This document shows, in pieces, positions 43,572-52,631 of a DNA stretch of 64,000 bases. The notes under the pieces were generated by a model. It saw only the letters and a list, made by a program, of their open reading frames with translations, was not told the origin of the DNA and searched no databases. The stretch is from contig NZ_JBHUDI010000011.1 of assembly GCF_042678045.1 (NCBI RefSeq), forward strand, positions 124,001 through 188,000. Reading direction: 5' to 3'. This DNA is from Natrinema amylolyticus_A. Its GTDB lineage: Archaea; Halobacteriota; Halobacteria; Halobacteriales; Natrialbaceae. Every line of letters starts with the position of its first letter. Position 1 is the first letter of the stretch. The position numbers and the translations under genes were made by a program.

Positions 43572-46004
43572 ATGGCAACGACGGACGAGGACGTCGCGTC
43601 GATCGAGCATCCGCTGCTCGAGCCCGACTTCTTGGAACGCCGACTCTACCAGCTGAAACTCGCGGGGACGGCCGCGAATCATCACACGCTCGTCTGTCTC
43701 CCGACGGGCCTGGGGAAGACGACGGTGAGCCTGCTGGTCACGGCCCGGCGACTCGAGGAGGTCGGCGGCAAATCCCTGATGCTCGCGCCGACGAAACCGC
43801 TCGTCCAGCAACACGCGGACTTCTACCGGGAGGCTCTGCAGATTCCCGACGAGGAGATCGTCGTCTTCACCGGCGACGTGAGCCCGGACGACCGCGCCGT
43901 AATGTGGAACGATGCAACGGTCGTGATGGCGACCCCACAGGTGATCGAAAACGACCTCGTCGGGAGTCGTATCTCGCTTGCGGACGTGACCCATCTCACC
44001 TTCGACGAGTGTCACCGCGCGACCGGCGACTACGCCTACAATTACATCGCCGAGCGCTACCACGAAGACGCTGCCCAGCCCCTCGTCACCGGGATGTCGG
44101 CCTCACCCGGCGGCGACGAGGAGGCCATCCTCGAAGTCTGTGAGAACCTCGGCATCGGGGAGGTCGAAGTGATGACCGAGGAAGACGCCGACGTCGAGGA
44201 GTTCACCCACGACACCGAGGTCGAGTGGGAACGCATCGACCTGCCCGACGAGGTCATCGAGATTCGAGACGCGTTGAACGAAGTCATCAAAGACCGCCTC
44301 GAGAAACTCAAAGAACTGGGCGTGGCGAGTTCGACCCAGCCCGATCAGTCCCAGAAGGACCTCAACCGGATGCGCGCGGAACTCCAGCAACTGATCAACA
44401 ACGATCAGTCGGAGGGGTTCGAGGGGATGTCCGTCCACGCGGAGGTGATGAAACTCCGGCAGGCCGTCACGCTGGTCGAGACCCAGAGCGTCGAGGCCCT
44501 GCGCCGGTACTTCGAGCGCCAGCGCAACCAGGCTCGCTCGTCGGGCGCGTCGAAGGCGAGCCAGCGAATGGTCTCGGACCCGCGCGTCCGCGAGGCCATG
44601 CGAAAGGCCGAGAGCTTCGACGAACTCCACCCAAAATACCGCAAGACCCGGATGCTGCTGGCCGAGACGCTGGGCCTCGAGGGTGGCGAGCGCGTGATCG
44701 TCTTCACCGAGTCCCGCGACACGGCCGAAGCGCTGACGGATTTCTTGCGCGAGAGCTTCGACGCGAAGCGCTTCGTCGGGCAGGGCGACCGCGAGGGTTC
44801 CGATGGGATGACCCAGAAGCAACAACAGGAAGTCTTAGACGAGTTCCGCGCGGGCGAGTTCGAGGTGCTCGTCTCGACGTCGGTCGCGGAGGAAGGGCTC
44901 GACGTGCCGGAGGTCGATCTCGTGCTCTTCTACGAGCCCGTCCCGACCGCGATCCGCTCGATCCAGCGCAAGGGTCGAACCGGCCGCCAGTCGGAGGGCC
45001 GCGTCGTCGTCCTGATGGCCGAGGACACCCGCGACGAGGCCTATTTCTGGATCTCCCGTCGACGCGAGAAGGAGATGGAAAGCGAGTTGCGCGACCTGAA
45101 GGGGATGGCCGACGACCTCGAGGATGAACTCGACGACTCCCAGCAGTCACTGGCCGATTTCGAGGCCGGAAACGACGGTGAGCGCGGAGTGAAAGTAGAC
45201 GAGGGCGACGGAAAAGTCGACGCCGTCGGCGACTCTTCCACCGGAAGCGAGGGGGTTGCGGGCCAGCCCGGCCTGCAGGACTTCGCCGACGCGTCGACGG
45301 AGTCGGACGAGCAAGACGACGTCGAAACCCACGAGCCACACGCCGAAGGCGACACCGTCGCGATCGTCGCCGACCAGCGCGAGATGGACGCCAACATCGC
45401 TCGCGACCTCTCGCGGCGCGAGGAGATCGCGGTCCGCCTCGAGACGCTCGATGTCGGTGACTACGTCCTGTCGGATCGGGTGGTCGTCGAGCGCAAGTCC
45501 GTCGCCGACTTCGTCGACTCGCTTGTCGGAGGCGACCGGTCGGTCTTCGAGCAGGTCGGCGCGATGGCGCGTCACTACTCGCGGCCGATCGTCGTCGTCG
45601 AGGGCGAAGGGCTGTACGAACAGCGCGACGTCCACCCGAACGCGGTTCGGGGCGCGCTCTCGAGTCTCGCGGTCGACTTCGGTGCGAGCGTTCTACGAAC
45701 TGAAAACGAGGCCGACACGACGGAACTGCTCGCCGTGATCGCCGGCCGCGAACAGGCGACCGCCGACCGGGAAGTGTCGGTCCACGGTGAGAAAGGCACC
45801 AAGACGCTCAGCGAGCAACAGGAGTACGTCGTCGCCTCGATCGCCGAGATCGGCCCGGTCACCGCGCGCTCGCTCCTCGAGGAGTTCGGCACGGTCGAGG
45901 GCGTGATGATCGCGACCGAAGACGAACTGCAGGAAGCCGACGGCGTCGGGCAGGTGACCGCCGAGCGGATTCGAGAAGTGATCGGCAGCGACTATACAGG
46001 ATAA
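43572..46004 (+). CDS. hef: Hef-type helicase-nuclease
   Basis: The 810-residue protein is archaeal Hef, which processes stalled replication forks. The N-terminal SF2 helicase has Walker A LPTGLGKTTVSLL, the DECH box TFDECHRATG, and the later motif RSIQRKGRTGRQSEGRV. After an acidic, probably disordered linker (residues about 540-600) comes the XPF-family nuclease: VADQREMDANIARDL, GDYVLSDRVVVERKSVADFV, with the catalytic ERKxxxD, and then two helix-hairpin-helix motifs (IAEIGPVTARSLLEEFG; ADGVGQVTAERI). The ATG at 43572 was chosen since family homology begins there. Confidence 0.94.
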   Translation: MATTDEDVASIEHPLLEPDFLERRLYQLKLAGTAANHHTLVCLPTGLGKTTVSLLVTARRLEEVGGKSLMLAPTKPLVQQHADFYREALQIPDEEIVVFTGDVSPDDRAVMWNDATVVMATPQVIENDLVGSRISLADVTHLTFDECHRATGDYAYNYIAERYHEDAAQPLVTGMSASPGGDEEAILEVCENLGIGEVEVMTEEDADVEEFTHDTEVEWERIDLPDEVIEIRDALNEVIKDRLEKLKELGVASSTQPDQSQKDLNRMRAELQQLINNDQSEGFEGMSVHAEVMKLRQAVTLVETQSVEALRRYFERQRNQARSSGASKASQRMVSDPRVREAMRKAESFDELHPKYRKTRMLLAETLGLEGGERVIVFTESRDTAEALTDFLRESFDAKRFVGQGDREGSDGMTQKQQQEVLDEFRAGEFEVLVSTSVAEEGLDVPEVDLVLFYEPVPTAIRSIQRKGRTGRQSEGRVVVLMAEDTRDEAYFWISRRREKEMESELRDLKGMADDLEDELDDSQQSLADFEAGNDGERGVKVDEGDGKVDAVGDSSTGSEGVAGQPGLQDFADASTESDEQDDVETHEPHAEGDTVAIVADQREMDANIARDLSRREEIAVRLETLDVGDYVLSDRVVVERKSVADFVDSLVGGDRSVFEQVGAMARHYSRPIVVVEGEGLYEQRDVHPNAVRGALSSLAVDFGASVLRTENEADTTELLAVIAGREQATADREVSVHGEKGTKTLSEQQEYVVASIAEIGPVTARSLLEEFGTVEGVMIATEDELQEADGVGQVTAERIREVIGSDYTG

Positions 46005-46026
46005 GGAAGCTACGGCAACGGCGCTC

Positions 46027-46100
46027 ATACGGACTCCTGTCAGTCAGTGTCGGTGCATCCGTGGACCGTCCTGCGGGCCCGCCGGAACAGCAGACCGTAT
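46027..46100. repeat. palindromic intergenic element, copy B
   Basis: The left arm ATACGGACTCCTGT (46027-46040) pairs with the right arm ACAGCAGACCGTAT (46087-46100) at 12 of 14 positions. The first 29 bases match copy A at 26 positions. The inner part contains GACCGTCCTGCGGGCCC, matching in layout the inner hairpin of copy D. It lies between the convergent hef and PAP2 genes, and its last base begins the reverse-complemented stop codon of the PAP2 gene. Confidence 0.8.
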
Positions 46101-46948
46101 CAGTCGCTCGCGTCGGACGCGATGGGATCCTCGCCGGTGTGAACGTGGCCGGTCGCTCCCTCCACGCGGGTAACGATCCGTTCGGCACCGATGACGCTCC
46201 CGAACGCAAGGAGCAGCCCCGCGAGAACGTCGATCAGCCAGTGAATACCGAGGTACATCGTCGAGAAGACGACACAGCTCGTCACGAACGACGAAATCCA
46301 GAACCACCGCGGGTACTCCCGTCGCGACCGCCAAGCGAACAGCATAACGACGACCGCCAGCGACGTGTGAAGCGAGGGAAAGACGTTCGTGTTCGCCGAC
46401 ACTGCCGCCGTGACCTCCTGCGTTTGCGGGTAAAACGAGTACATCAGGCCATCGACGGACGAGAGGTAGTTGCGCGGCCCGTAGACGATGAAGAGCGTAT
46501 AGAAGAGCGCCCCGATGACGTAGTTCAGCAGGTACGCGATAAGCAATTCCTTCAGGTACCGCTGGGAGAGCAACAGGAAGTACAGGACCAGCGCCGTCAC
46601 CAGCAGGAAGGGGAATCCGAACATGTACATCGCCGAGAAGAACTCGAGCGTCGCCACGGGGACGATATCTTGCAACACCGCGACGAACTCGCCTTCGATG
46701 GCGTAGATCTCCGCGGTGAGATCCCAGTCGAGCGCACGCGAGAGTCGCAGACTGTGGCCATGAGTTGCCCGTTTGCCGAGGAAAAACAGCGCCGTGACGC
46801 CGATATATGGCGTGAGTTCGGTGAGCCGACGATCGTAGTCGGCTGCAGTCCGACTCAGCGCGGTTCGATCGAGACAGATCGCACAGGTCCCGACGAGTCC
46901 AATGCACACGACAAGTACCGTGAGGGAGACGACGAATCCAAGTGCCAT
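46100..46948 (-). CDS. PAP2-family membrane phosphatase
   Basis: The 282-residue protein has about six membrane helices and PAP2 motifs: motif 2 VFPSLHTSLAVVVM (about residue 190) and motif 3 STMYLGIHWLIDVLAGLLLA. Motif 1 (KxxxxxxRP) is not evident; the region VYGPRNYLSSVDGLMYSF resembles the inositol phosphorylceramide synthase/phosphatidate phosphatase-like branch. It likely acts on a lipid phosphate at the outer membrane face. The TGA stop coincides with the edge of palindromic element B. Confidence 0.82.
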   Translation of the reverse strand: MALGFVVSLTVLVVCIGLVGTCAICLDRTALSRTAADYDRRLTELTPYIGVTALFFLGKRATHGHSLRLSRALDWDLTAEIYAIEGEFVAVLQDIVPVATLEFFSAMYMFGFPFLLVTALVLYFLLLSQRYLKELLIAYLLNYVIGALFYTLFIVYGPRNYLSSVDGLMYSFYPQTQEVTAAVSANTNVFPSLHTSLAVVVMLFAWRSRREYPRWFWISSFVTSCVVFSTMYLGIHWLIDVLAGLLLAFGSVIGAERIVTRVEGATGHVHTGEDPIASDASD

Positions 46949-47225
46949 CGTTCGTATCTCGTCCGCCCAGCATTCAGTGGATGACTGCGGGCCGGTAGCA
47001 CGGAGGGCGGAGCCGGTAACTACCGGAGAAAGTCGACACAGCGGCCGACCTAATCAATGTCCATCTGTGACACACCACACACTGCTGTCAAATATATATC
47101 TAACTCTGTTTTTCAATCTGATACGTTCGATGGAAGGATTCGATCACAGATCGACGGAACGACATACGCCAAATCACGGAGTGGAGAGATCCGGAACGAA
47201 CGATCGGCGACCGTCTCGAGCGCCG

Positions 47226-47924
47226 TCAGCGAACGGTCGACAGCGCCTCGCCGGCCTCACGGGCCGCCTCGAGACACTCCCGTGCGTAGCGTGGGTCGTC
47301 CGTCGCGGCCGCCTCCGTGGCGAACTTCTCGAGCGCACGAACGAGCGCGTCGCGAGCAGCCTCGAGATCGCCGTCGGCCGGTTGTGGGGACGACACAGAG
47401 GCCCGAGACGGGGCGCTCGAGTCGCGTGTCCGGCCCTCGGCGGCCTGGGTCGAGCCGTCGGTCCGGGACGACCCGGCGTCGGAGCGGGGAGGGGACTGTC
47501 GCTCGTCCTGGGGTGGCGTTGCAGGTGCCCCACGCTGGCTGCTCGCGGCCGTCTCGGTGTCAGAGTTACTCGAGGGGGAGTCGGGTGACGACTCGGCCGA
47601 TGGCGCTTCGTCGCGGGCAGCGGGAGCCTGGTCCGTGGCAGCCTCGCTCCCGGCGGACTGGTCCGTATCGGACTGTTCCTCGGCCGGCTGGGCCTCGAGG
47701 TCGGTCCCCTCGACGGCGTCGGGATTGCCGTGACAGCTAGGACAGAACGTGGTGCCGTCCATCTGGAATAGCGGGTCGCCGCAGGTTCCACAGTGGGTGT
47801 TCGTCATCGTCGCGCCCTTGAGTAACAGATCGCTCATTCGCTGAGTGGCCTTGCGCTCTTGTTTGTCGCGCTCGTACTTCTCGCGGAGTTTCTCGCGCTC
47901 GGCTTCCTTGTCGAAGTCGCTCAT
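47226..47924 (-). CDS. zinc-ribbon protein of the Sjogren/scleroderma autoantigen 1 family
   Basis: The 232-residue protein begins with a charged helix (KEAEREKLREKYERDKQERK), then MSDLLLKGATMTN and a zinc ribbon HCGTCGDPLFQMDGTTFCPS with the second CPSCHG. A long Ser/Asp/Ala/Glu low-complexity middle (residues about 75-180) leads to a C-terminal helical region (LEAARDALVRALEKFATEAA). The family (also called autoantigen p27) is widespread in archaea; its function is unknown. Confidence 0.85.
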   Translation of the reverse strand: MSDFDKEAEREKLREKYERDKQERKATQRMSDLLLKGATMTNTHCGTCGDPLFQMDGTTFCPSCHGNPDAVEGTDLEAQPAEEQSDTDQSAGSEAATDQAPAARDEAPSAESSPDSPSSNSDTETAASSQRGAPATPPQDERQSPPRSDAGSSRTDGSTQAAEGRTRDSSAPSRASVSSPQPADGDLEAARDALVRALEKFATEAAATDDPRYARECLEAAREAGEALSTVR

Positions 47925-47993
47925 ACCCAGCTAGAGGGGTCGGACCGTCGAAAAAGCTGCGACAGCGAACGTCCAGAGCCGTGACGGCGTCGA

Positions 47994-48452
47994 TTATGCT
48001 TCGAGTGCGGCTTCAACGGCGTCGACAGCCGCGTCCGGCGTGTCGACGGACTCGAGGTCGACGCCGGCAGCCGAGACGTCGTGGGTCGCGAGTCCGACGA
48101 CGGGCCGGTCGTAGATCCCGGCGAACCCCAGTTCCGAGAGCGTTCCGACGCCGCCGGTGAGCGCGATCACGGCGTCGCCGTTCAACGGGACGAGCGCGTT
48201 TCTGGCGTGGCTCAGCCCGGTGGCGATCGGGATGTCGACGTAGTCGTTAGCCTGTTCCCGGCACTCGCTCGGCAGGATGCCGATCGTCGTTCCACCCTCG
48301 GCTTTCGCACCACGACAGACCGCCTCCATGGTGCCACCGCGACCGCCACAGACGACCGTGTGGCCGCGCGCGGCGAGTTCGCGACCCACTGCCTCGGCCC
48401 GGGCCGTCTGTTCGTCGGTGACCTGTCCGCCGCCGATAACGCTGACACGCAT
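47994..48452 (-). CDS. LOG-family (TIGR00725-type) nucleotide-binding protein
   Basis: The 152-residue Rossmann-fold protein has MRVSVIGGGQVTDEQTARAE, CGGRGGTMEAVCRGAKAEGG and ALTGGVGTLSELG, the GGxGTxxE motif of the LOG/lysine-decarboxylase-like superfamily. The relatives include cytokinin-activating phosphoribohydrolases; in archaea the substrate is unknown. The start MRVSVIGG at 48452 is preferred to the ATG at 48518, as the extra 22 codons precede the fold. It is divergent from mdh. Confidence 0.85.
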   Translation of the reverse strand: MRVSVIGGGQVTDEQTARAEAVGRELAARGHTVVCGGRGGTMEAVCRGAKAEGGTTIGILPSECREQANDYVDIPIATGLSHARNALVPLNGDAVIALTGGVGTLSELGFAGIYDRPVVGLATHDVSAAGVDLESVDTPDAAVDAVEAALEA

Positions 48453-48612
48453 AGATGAGCGACCGTGGGCATCGGGCATGATCGGTTCGGTCTCGAGGCG
48501 GGGCGCGATCGGCGCCACCTCGACGGTGAGTCAGGTGTGGGGCAGGCAAAGCGGACGACACTCGTCGAATCCGCAATCGTCACGTCAGCGTAACACTGGA
48601 ATTTCCGACGGA

Positions 48613-48618
48613 TTTAAC
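48613..48618 (+). promoter_or_regulatory. TATA-like element of mdh
   Basis: TTTAAC lies 28-33 bases before the ATG at 48646, consistent with a leaderless transcript and with this ATG as start. Confidence 0.45.
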
Positions 48619-48645
48619 GTGTGGGATGGGGAAGCATTACGCGAT

Positions 48646-49560
48646 ATGACGAAAGTAAGCGTGGTCGGGGCGGCCGGCACCGTCGGGGCCGCCGCAGGCT
48701 ACAACATCGCGCTTCGGGACGTTGCGGACGAGCTCGTGTTCGTCGACATTCCGGACAAGGAAGACGACACGGTCGGTCAGGCCGCCGACGCCAACCACGG
48801 CGTGGCCTACGACTCGAACACGACGATCCGGCAGGGGGGCTACGAGGACACCGCGGGATCGGACGTCGTCGTCATCACAGCTGGCATCCCGCGCCAGCCC
48901 GGCCAGACCCGGATCGACCTGGCCGGCGACAACGCACCTATCATGGAGGACATCGGCTCCTCGCTGGCCGAGTACAACGACGACTTCATCACCGTCACCA
49001 CGTCGAACCCCGTCGACCTCCTCAATCGGCACCTCTACGAGACGGGTGACCGCGCCCGCGAGAAAGTAATCGGGTTCGGTGGCCGCCTCGACTCCGCGCG
49101 CTTCCGGTACGTGATCTCCGAGCGCTTCGACGCGCCCGTCGGGAACGTCGAGGCGACCATCCTCGGTGAACACGGCGACGCGCAGGTTCCCGTGTTCTCC
49201 AAAGTACGGGTCAACGGGCAGGACCTCGAGTTCGACGAAAACGAAAAGGAAGAGCTACTCGAGGAGCTCCAGACCTCGGCGATGAACGTCATCGAGAAGA
49301 AAGGCGCGACGGAGTGGGGCCCGGCGACCGGCGTCGGTCACATGGTCGAGGCCATCCTCCGCGATACGGGCGAAGTGCTGCCCGGCAGCGTCAAACTCGA
49401 GGGCGAGTTCGGCCACGAGGACACCGCCTTCGGCGTCCCGGTCAAACTCGGGTCCGACGGCGTCGAAGAGATCGTCGAGTGGGAGCTGACCGAGTTCGAG
49501 CGCAATCAGCTCGGCGAGGCCGCCGAGAAGCTCTCCGAACAGTACGACAAGATCGCGTAG
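48646..49560 (+). CDS. mdh: malate dehydrogenase
   Basis: The 304-residue enzyme of the LDH-like malate dehydrogenase group oxidises malate to oxaloacetate in the TCA cycle. The dinucleotide motif VVGAAGTVGAAAGYN is followed by FVDIPD (the Asp directs NAD binding). The mobile-loop and catalytic features are AGIPRQPGQTRIDLAGDNAP, VTTSNPVDLL and the catalytic His in ILGEHGDAQVPVFSK. Haloarchaeal MDHs of this type are salt-dependent tetramers. The ATG at 48646 was chosen by family N-terminus and TATA spacing. Confidence 0.96.
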   Translation: MTKVSVVGAAGTVGAAAGYNIALRDVADELVFVDIPDKEDDTVGQAADANHGVAYDSNTTIRQGGYEDTAGSDVVVITAGIPRQPGQTRIDLAGDNAPIMEDIGSSLAEYNDDFITVTTSNPVDLLNRHLYETGDRAREKVIGFGGRLDSARFRYVISERFDAPVGNVEATILGEHGDAQVPVFSKVRVNGQDLEFDENEKEELLEELQTSAMNVIEKKGATEWGPATGVGHMVEAILRDTGEVLPGSVKLEGEFGHEDTAFGVPVKLGSDGVEEIVEWELTEFERNQLGEAAEKLSEQYDKIA

Positions 49561-49705
49561 GCACCGCCACGCCGGTCCGATTTTTCACATTATCGGATAC
49601 CAGTCAGTGAGCAGCCGCTCACGTCTTGCAGGCAAGTTGGTGAAAAGCGCATTGACCGGTAGTATCTGAAAAGCGCAGTTCGTCGAGGGCGAGGACTGGC
49701 CCGGT

Positions 49706-49951
49706 TCAGGGGATCAACTGCTCGCCGTCGTCGTCGTAAATGGTGATCGCGTCGACGGGACAGGCCCGGGCGGCGAACTTCGCGTCGAGTTCCGCGCCCT
49801 CGGGAACCTCGCGGACGAAGACACCGTCCTCGACCTCCTCGCTCCCCTCGAGTACGGCTTTCCCCTTCGATTTGTCCTTCTCAAAAGCATCCCACTCGGC
49901 GACGCACTGGAACATCCCGATACAGGTGTCCTCGTCGTATTCGACCTTCAT
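49706..49951 (-). CDS. small ferredoxin, probably [3Fe-4S]
   Basis: The 81-residue ferredoxin has Cys at positions 10, 16 (CIGMFQC) and 64 (ARACPVDAI). The position that holds the second cluster Cys or, in some archaea, Asp is Met here, leaving only three ligands, so a single [3Fe-4S] cluster is expected. Similar proteins donate electrons to cytochrome P450s and other oxygenases. A short direct repeat TGAAAAGCGCA (49641-49651 and 49667-49677) lies just beyond the stop codon. Confidence 0.85.
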   Translation of the reverse strand: MKVEYDEDTCIGMFQCVAEWDAFEKDKSKGKAVLEGSEEVEDGVFVREVPEGAELDAKFAARACPVDAITIYDDDGEQLIP

Positions 49952-50065
49952 AGACGGAAGTTAGGGTAGTCACGGTAAATCGATGGCGGTCGCCGATCAT
50001 GCGGAACGGTACGCGGAACCATATGACAGCGCGTCTTCATTACCGACGAGCTCGTCGACTCACGC

Positions 50066-50887
50066 ATGAGTCGGGACGGGGCAGGCTCGGACGGTTCGCC
50101 AGCGGACGGAGACCGACGACGTACTCGAGCGGACACGTTGGGGCGAGCGATGCTCGCGTTCCACCGCGACGAGCCGGGATGGCTGACGTATCGCGACGGC
50201 TCGGACGAGCGAGACGGAGCTGTCGCCGAGTTCTACTTCTCGACGGCCGAGTCGTGAGAACCGGCAACGATCGAACTACTCGAGCGTCTCACCGGTTTCG
50301 AACCAGTCCTCGACGTGGGGTGTGGTGCGGGCAAACACCTCCGCTGGTGGGCCGGTCGCAGCGTCGAAGCGGTCGGCGTCGACGTGAGTCCGAACGCCGT
50401 GCGAACGGCCCGCGAACGCGGGCTCGAGGAGGTACTCGTCGGTGACATGTTCGCACTGCCGATCGAAACGGGGACGGTTGGCGCCGTCCACGCGGTCGGC
50501 ACGCAGGTGGGGCTCGGTCGCTCGCTGGCCGGGATCCGGGATCTGCTCGCCGAATTCGCTCGCGTCACCGACGACGCAGGGGTGGCCGTCGTCGACAACT
50601 ACGATCCGACGCGGCTGAGCGAGGATTTCTTCGGCTATCGAGCCGATCCGCGCGAGGGGATCGCCCACCGGTGTTTTCACCCCGAGTTCGAACGCGAGAC
50701 GGCTGGCGGTGAGCGACGCCGCGAGGTCGGACGGACGATGCAGTTCCTGCTGTGCTCGCCCGATCGGCTTCGCGAGGCGACGATCGGAACGGCATGGGCC
50801 GTCGGGAGCGTGCATCGATCCGACGGTGTGGCACATTACAGGACGGTGCTCGAAAAGGCAGGAGCGGGAGGCATCGTGTTCGGATAG
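50066..50887 (+). pseudogene. SAM-dependent methyltransferase interrupted by an in-frame TGA
   Basis: One frame from ATG 50066 to the stop at 50885-50887 encodes a whole class I methyltransferase, broken only by TGA at 50255-50257. Before it: LGRAMLAFHRDEPGWLTYRD and VAEFYFSTAES. After it, with no frame change: EPATIELLERLTGFEPVLDV then GCGAGKHLRWW (motif I), GVDVSPNAVRTARERGLEEV, VVDNYDPTRLSEDFFGYRAD and SDGVAHYRTVLEKAG. A single change from TGG (Trp) or CGA (Arg) would restore it. It is either a recent pseudogene or a sequencing error; a truncated product starting within the second part (ATG or GTG near 50312) would lack the front of the domain. Confidence 0.75.
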
Positions 50888-50966
50888 TGGCGGAGCCACA
50901 GCCACGTAACCGGCTGCCGAGCCAACGCTTTTGCAACCAGTCACCAAACGGGATAGACGAAACGAA

Positions 50967-52175
50967 ATGGCCGCACTATCCGTCGGCATCCTCATCGGGG
51001 CCGCGATCCTCACCTGTCTGTTCATGGCGTGGGTCCTCGGCGCGAACAGCAACTCGCCGCCGTTTGCTCCCGCGATCGGTGCGAACGCGATCTCGACGAT
51101 GCAGGCGGCGTTCGTCATCGGACTGCTCGCGGCTGCAGGGGCGCTCCTGCAAGGCGGGAGCATCTCCGAGACGATCGGGGCGGACCTCATCAACGGCGTG
51201 ACGATCACGCCGCTGGCGGCCACCGCTGGCTTGCTGACCGCGGCGGGATTCATGGCGATCGGCATTTACACCCGATACCCGATTCCGGCGGCGTTCGCGA
51301 CGACGGGTGCGATGGTCGGCGTCGGCCTCTCGCTGGGCGGCGATCCGGCGATGGCAACCTACCGGCGGCTCGGCACCTTCTGGCTGCTGGTGCCGATCAT
51401 GTCCGGCGGGCTAGCCTACGTGACGGCGACGATTCTGCGGCGCGACGACGTTCCCGAGACGATCGGGGTCCCGCTACTGGCCGGCCTCGTCGGCGCGATC
51501 GTCGCCAACGTCCGACTGGGTGTGATTCCCGATCCGGCTGCCGACCAGGGAACCCTCGCGGGGTTCGTCGCCCGGTTGATCGGCGGCGGCCCGACGCTCG
51601 CCGCGGGGATCGATCTCGGCACCGTTCTCGTGACGATCGGCTTCGGACTGCTCGCGTTCTTCTGGGTTCGCAAACGAGTGCTCGTCTCCGTCGAGAGTGG
51701 AATCCGCTCGTTCCTGCTGGTCCTCGGCGGTATCGTCGCCTTCTCCTCGGGGGGCTCGCAGGTCGGGCTCGCGACCGGCCCGCTCGAGAACCTCTTTCGC
51801 GTCCAACTCGGCCTGCCGAGACTCCTGTTGCTCGCGATCGGCGCGACCGGCATCCTCGCGGGGGCCTGGATGGGCGCCCCACGGCTGTTACAGGCCACGT
51901 CCCGGGAGTACGCCCAGCTCGGCGTGCGGCGATCGATCGCAGCGCTGGTTCCCGGCTTCGTCATCGCCCAGCTGGCGATCGCACTCGGCATCCCGATCTC
52001 GCTGAACAACATCATCCTCTCGGGCGTCATCGGCGGCGGGCTGGCTGGCGGTTCAGCCAGCGTTTCGCGGCGCAAGATCGGCATCACGATTACCTTTTGG
52101 CTGCTCACGCTCGCGAGTTCGGTCGCCGTCGGCTACGGCCTGTACCGGCTGTTCGCGACGGTTCTCGGCGGCTGA
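50967..52175 (+). CDS. pitA: inorganic phosphate transporter, PiT family
   Basis: The 402-residue membrane protein is a Pi:cation symporter. The N-terminal repeat has the PiT signature FMAWVLGANSNSPPFAPAIG followed by ANAIST, and the second repeat has GGIVAFSSGGSQVGLATGPL in the equivalent position, though with Ser/Gly replacing the usual GxNDV elements. A C-terminal LNNIILSGVIGGGLAGGSAS matches the family's last conserved block. The start at 50967 (MAALSVGILIGAAILTCLF) leads straight into the first helix. Confidence 0.88.
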   Translation: MAALSVGILIGAAILTCLFMAWVLGANSNSPPFAPAIGANAISTMQAAFVIGLLAAAGALLQGGSISETIGADLINGVTITPLAATAGLLTAAGFMAIGIYTRYPIPAAFATTGAMVGVGLSLGGDPAMATYRRLGTFWLLVPIMSGGLAYVTATILRRDDVPETIGVPLLAGLVGAIVANVRLGVIPDPAADQGTLAGFVARLIGGGPTLAAGIDLGTVLVTIGFGLLAFFWVRKRVLVSVESGIRSFLLVLGGIVAFSSGGSQVGLATGPLENLFRVQLGLPRLLLLAIGATGILAGAWMGAPRLLQATSREYAQLGVRRSIAALVPGFVIAQLAIALGIPISLNNIILSGVIGGGLAGGSASVSRRKIGITITFWLLTLASSVAVGYGLYRLFATVLGG

Positions 52176-52196
52176 GAGATTCGCGTTCGCTCGAGC

Positions 52197-52631
52197 TTAC
52201 TCGAGGACCGTCACCGGTTTCGCAGTGCGCTCGACCACCGTGGTGGCGATATCGCGACCGAGAAATCGCCTGATGAACCCGTTCAATCGGGTTCTATCGC
52301 CGGCCATCACGACGTGATCGATCCCCGACTCCGACGTGTACCGGGGAACGACGGTGCCGGGTCGCCCCTCGACGAGTTCGATCCGGACACGGTCCGTCGC
52401 GTCGGGATCGGCGACCGACTCGAGCAACTCCTCGGCGCTGGCTCGCGCCTGTGTCGTCCGCTGCTCGTCACGCTCTAAGACACCGCCCTCGCTGAGTGGC
52501 GCGTCGAGCGGCGTTACGACCACCAGTAGGGTGAGCTCGGCATCGGGAAACGTCTCGAGGGCGTAGGAAAGCGCCTCGTCCTCGTGGGGACGGCCAAGCG
52601 TCGGGACGAGAACGCGGTCGGGATCGATCAT
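52197..52631 (-). CDS. universal stress protein family protein
   Basis: The 144-residue UspA-like protein begins MIDPDRVLVPTLGRPHEDEA, has the middle helix RASAEELLESVADPDATDRV and ends with VMAGDRTRLNGFIRRFLGRD then IATTVVERTAKPVTVLE. The ATP-binding motif G-2x-G-9x-G(S/T) is degenerate (GDRTRLNGFIRRFLGRDIA), so ATP binding is uncertain. The gene is convergent with the phosphate transporter and may be co-regulated with it only by proximity. A longer start at 52658 is possible. Confidence 0.82.
   Translation of the reverse strand: MIDPDRVLVPTLGRPHEDEALSYALETFPDAELTLLVVVTPLDAPLSEGGVLERDEQRTTQARASAEELLESVADPDATDRVRIELVEGRPGTVVPRYTSESGIDHVVMAGDRTRLNGFIRRFLGRDIATTVVERTAKPVTVLE

Noticed and set aside
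49596..49616. GATACCAGTCAGTGAGCAG after mdh as a seventh palindromic element
   Set aside because: Only CAGTCAGTG is shared with the family and neither arm is recognisable; too short to count.
49641..49677. Two copies of TGAAAAGCGCA 26 bases apart as a possible CRISPR or operator
   Set aside because: Only two short copies exist and no array structure is present; it is mentioned only with the ferredoxin gene.
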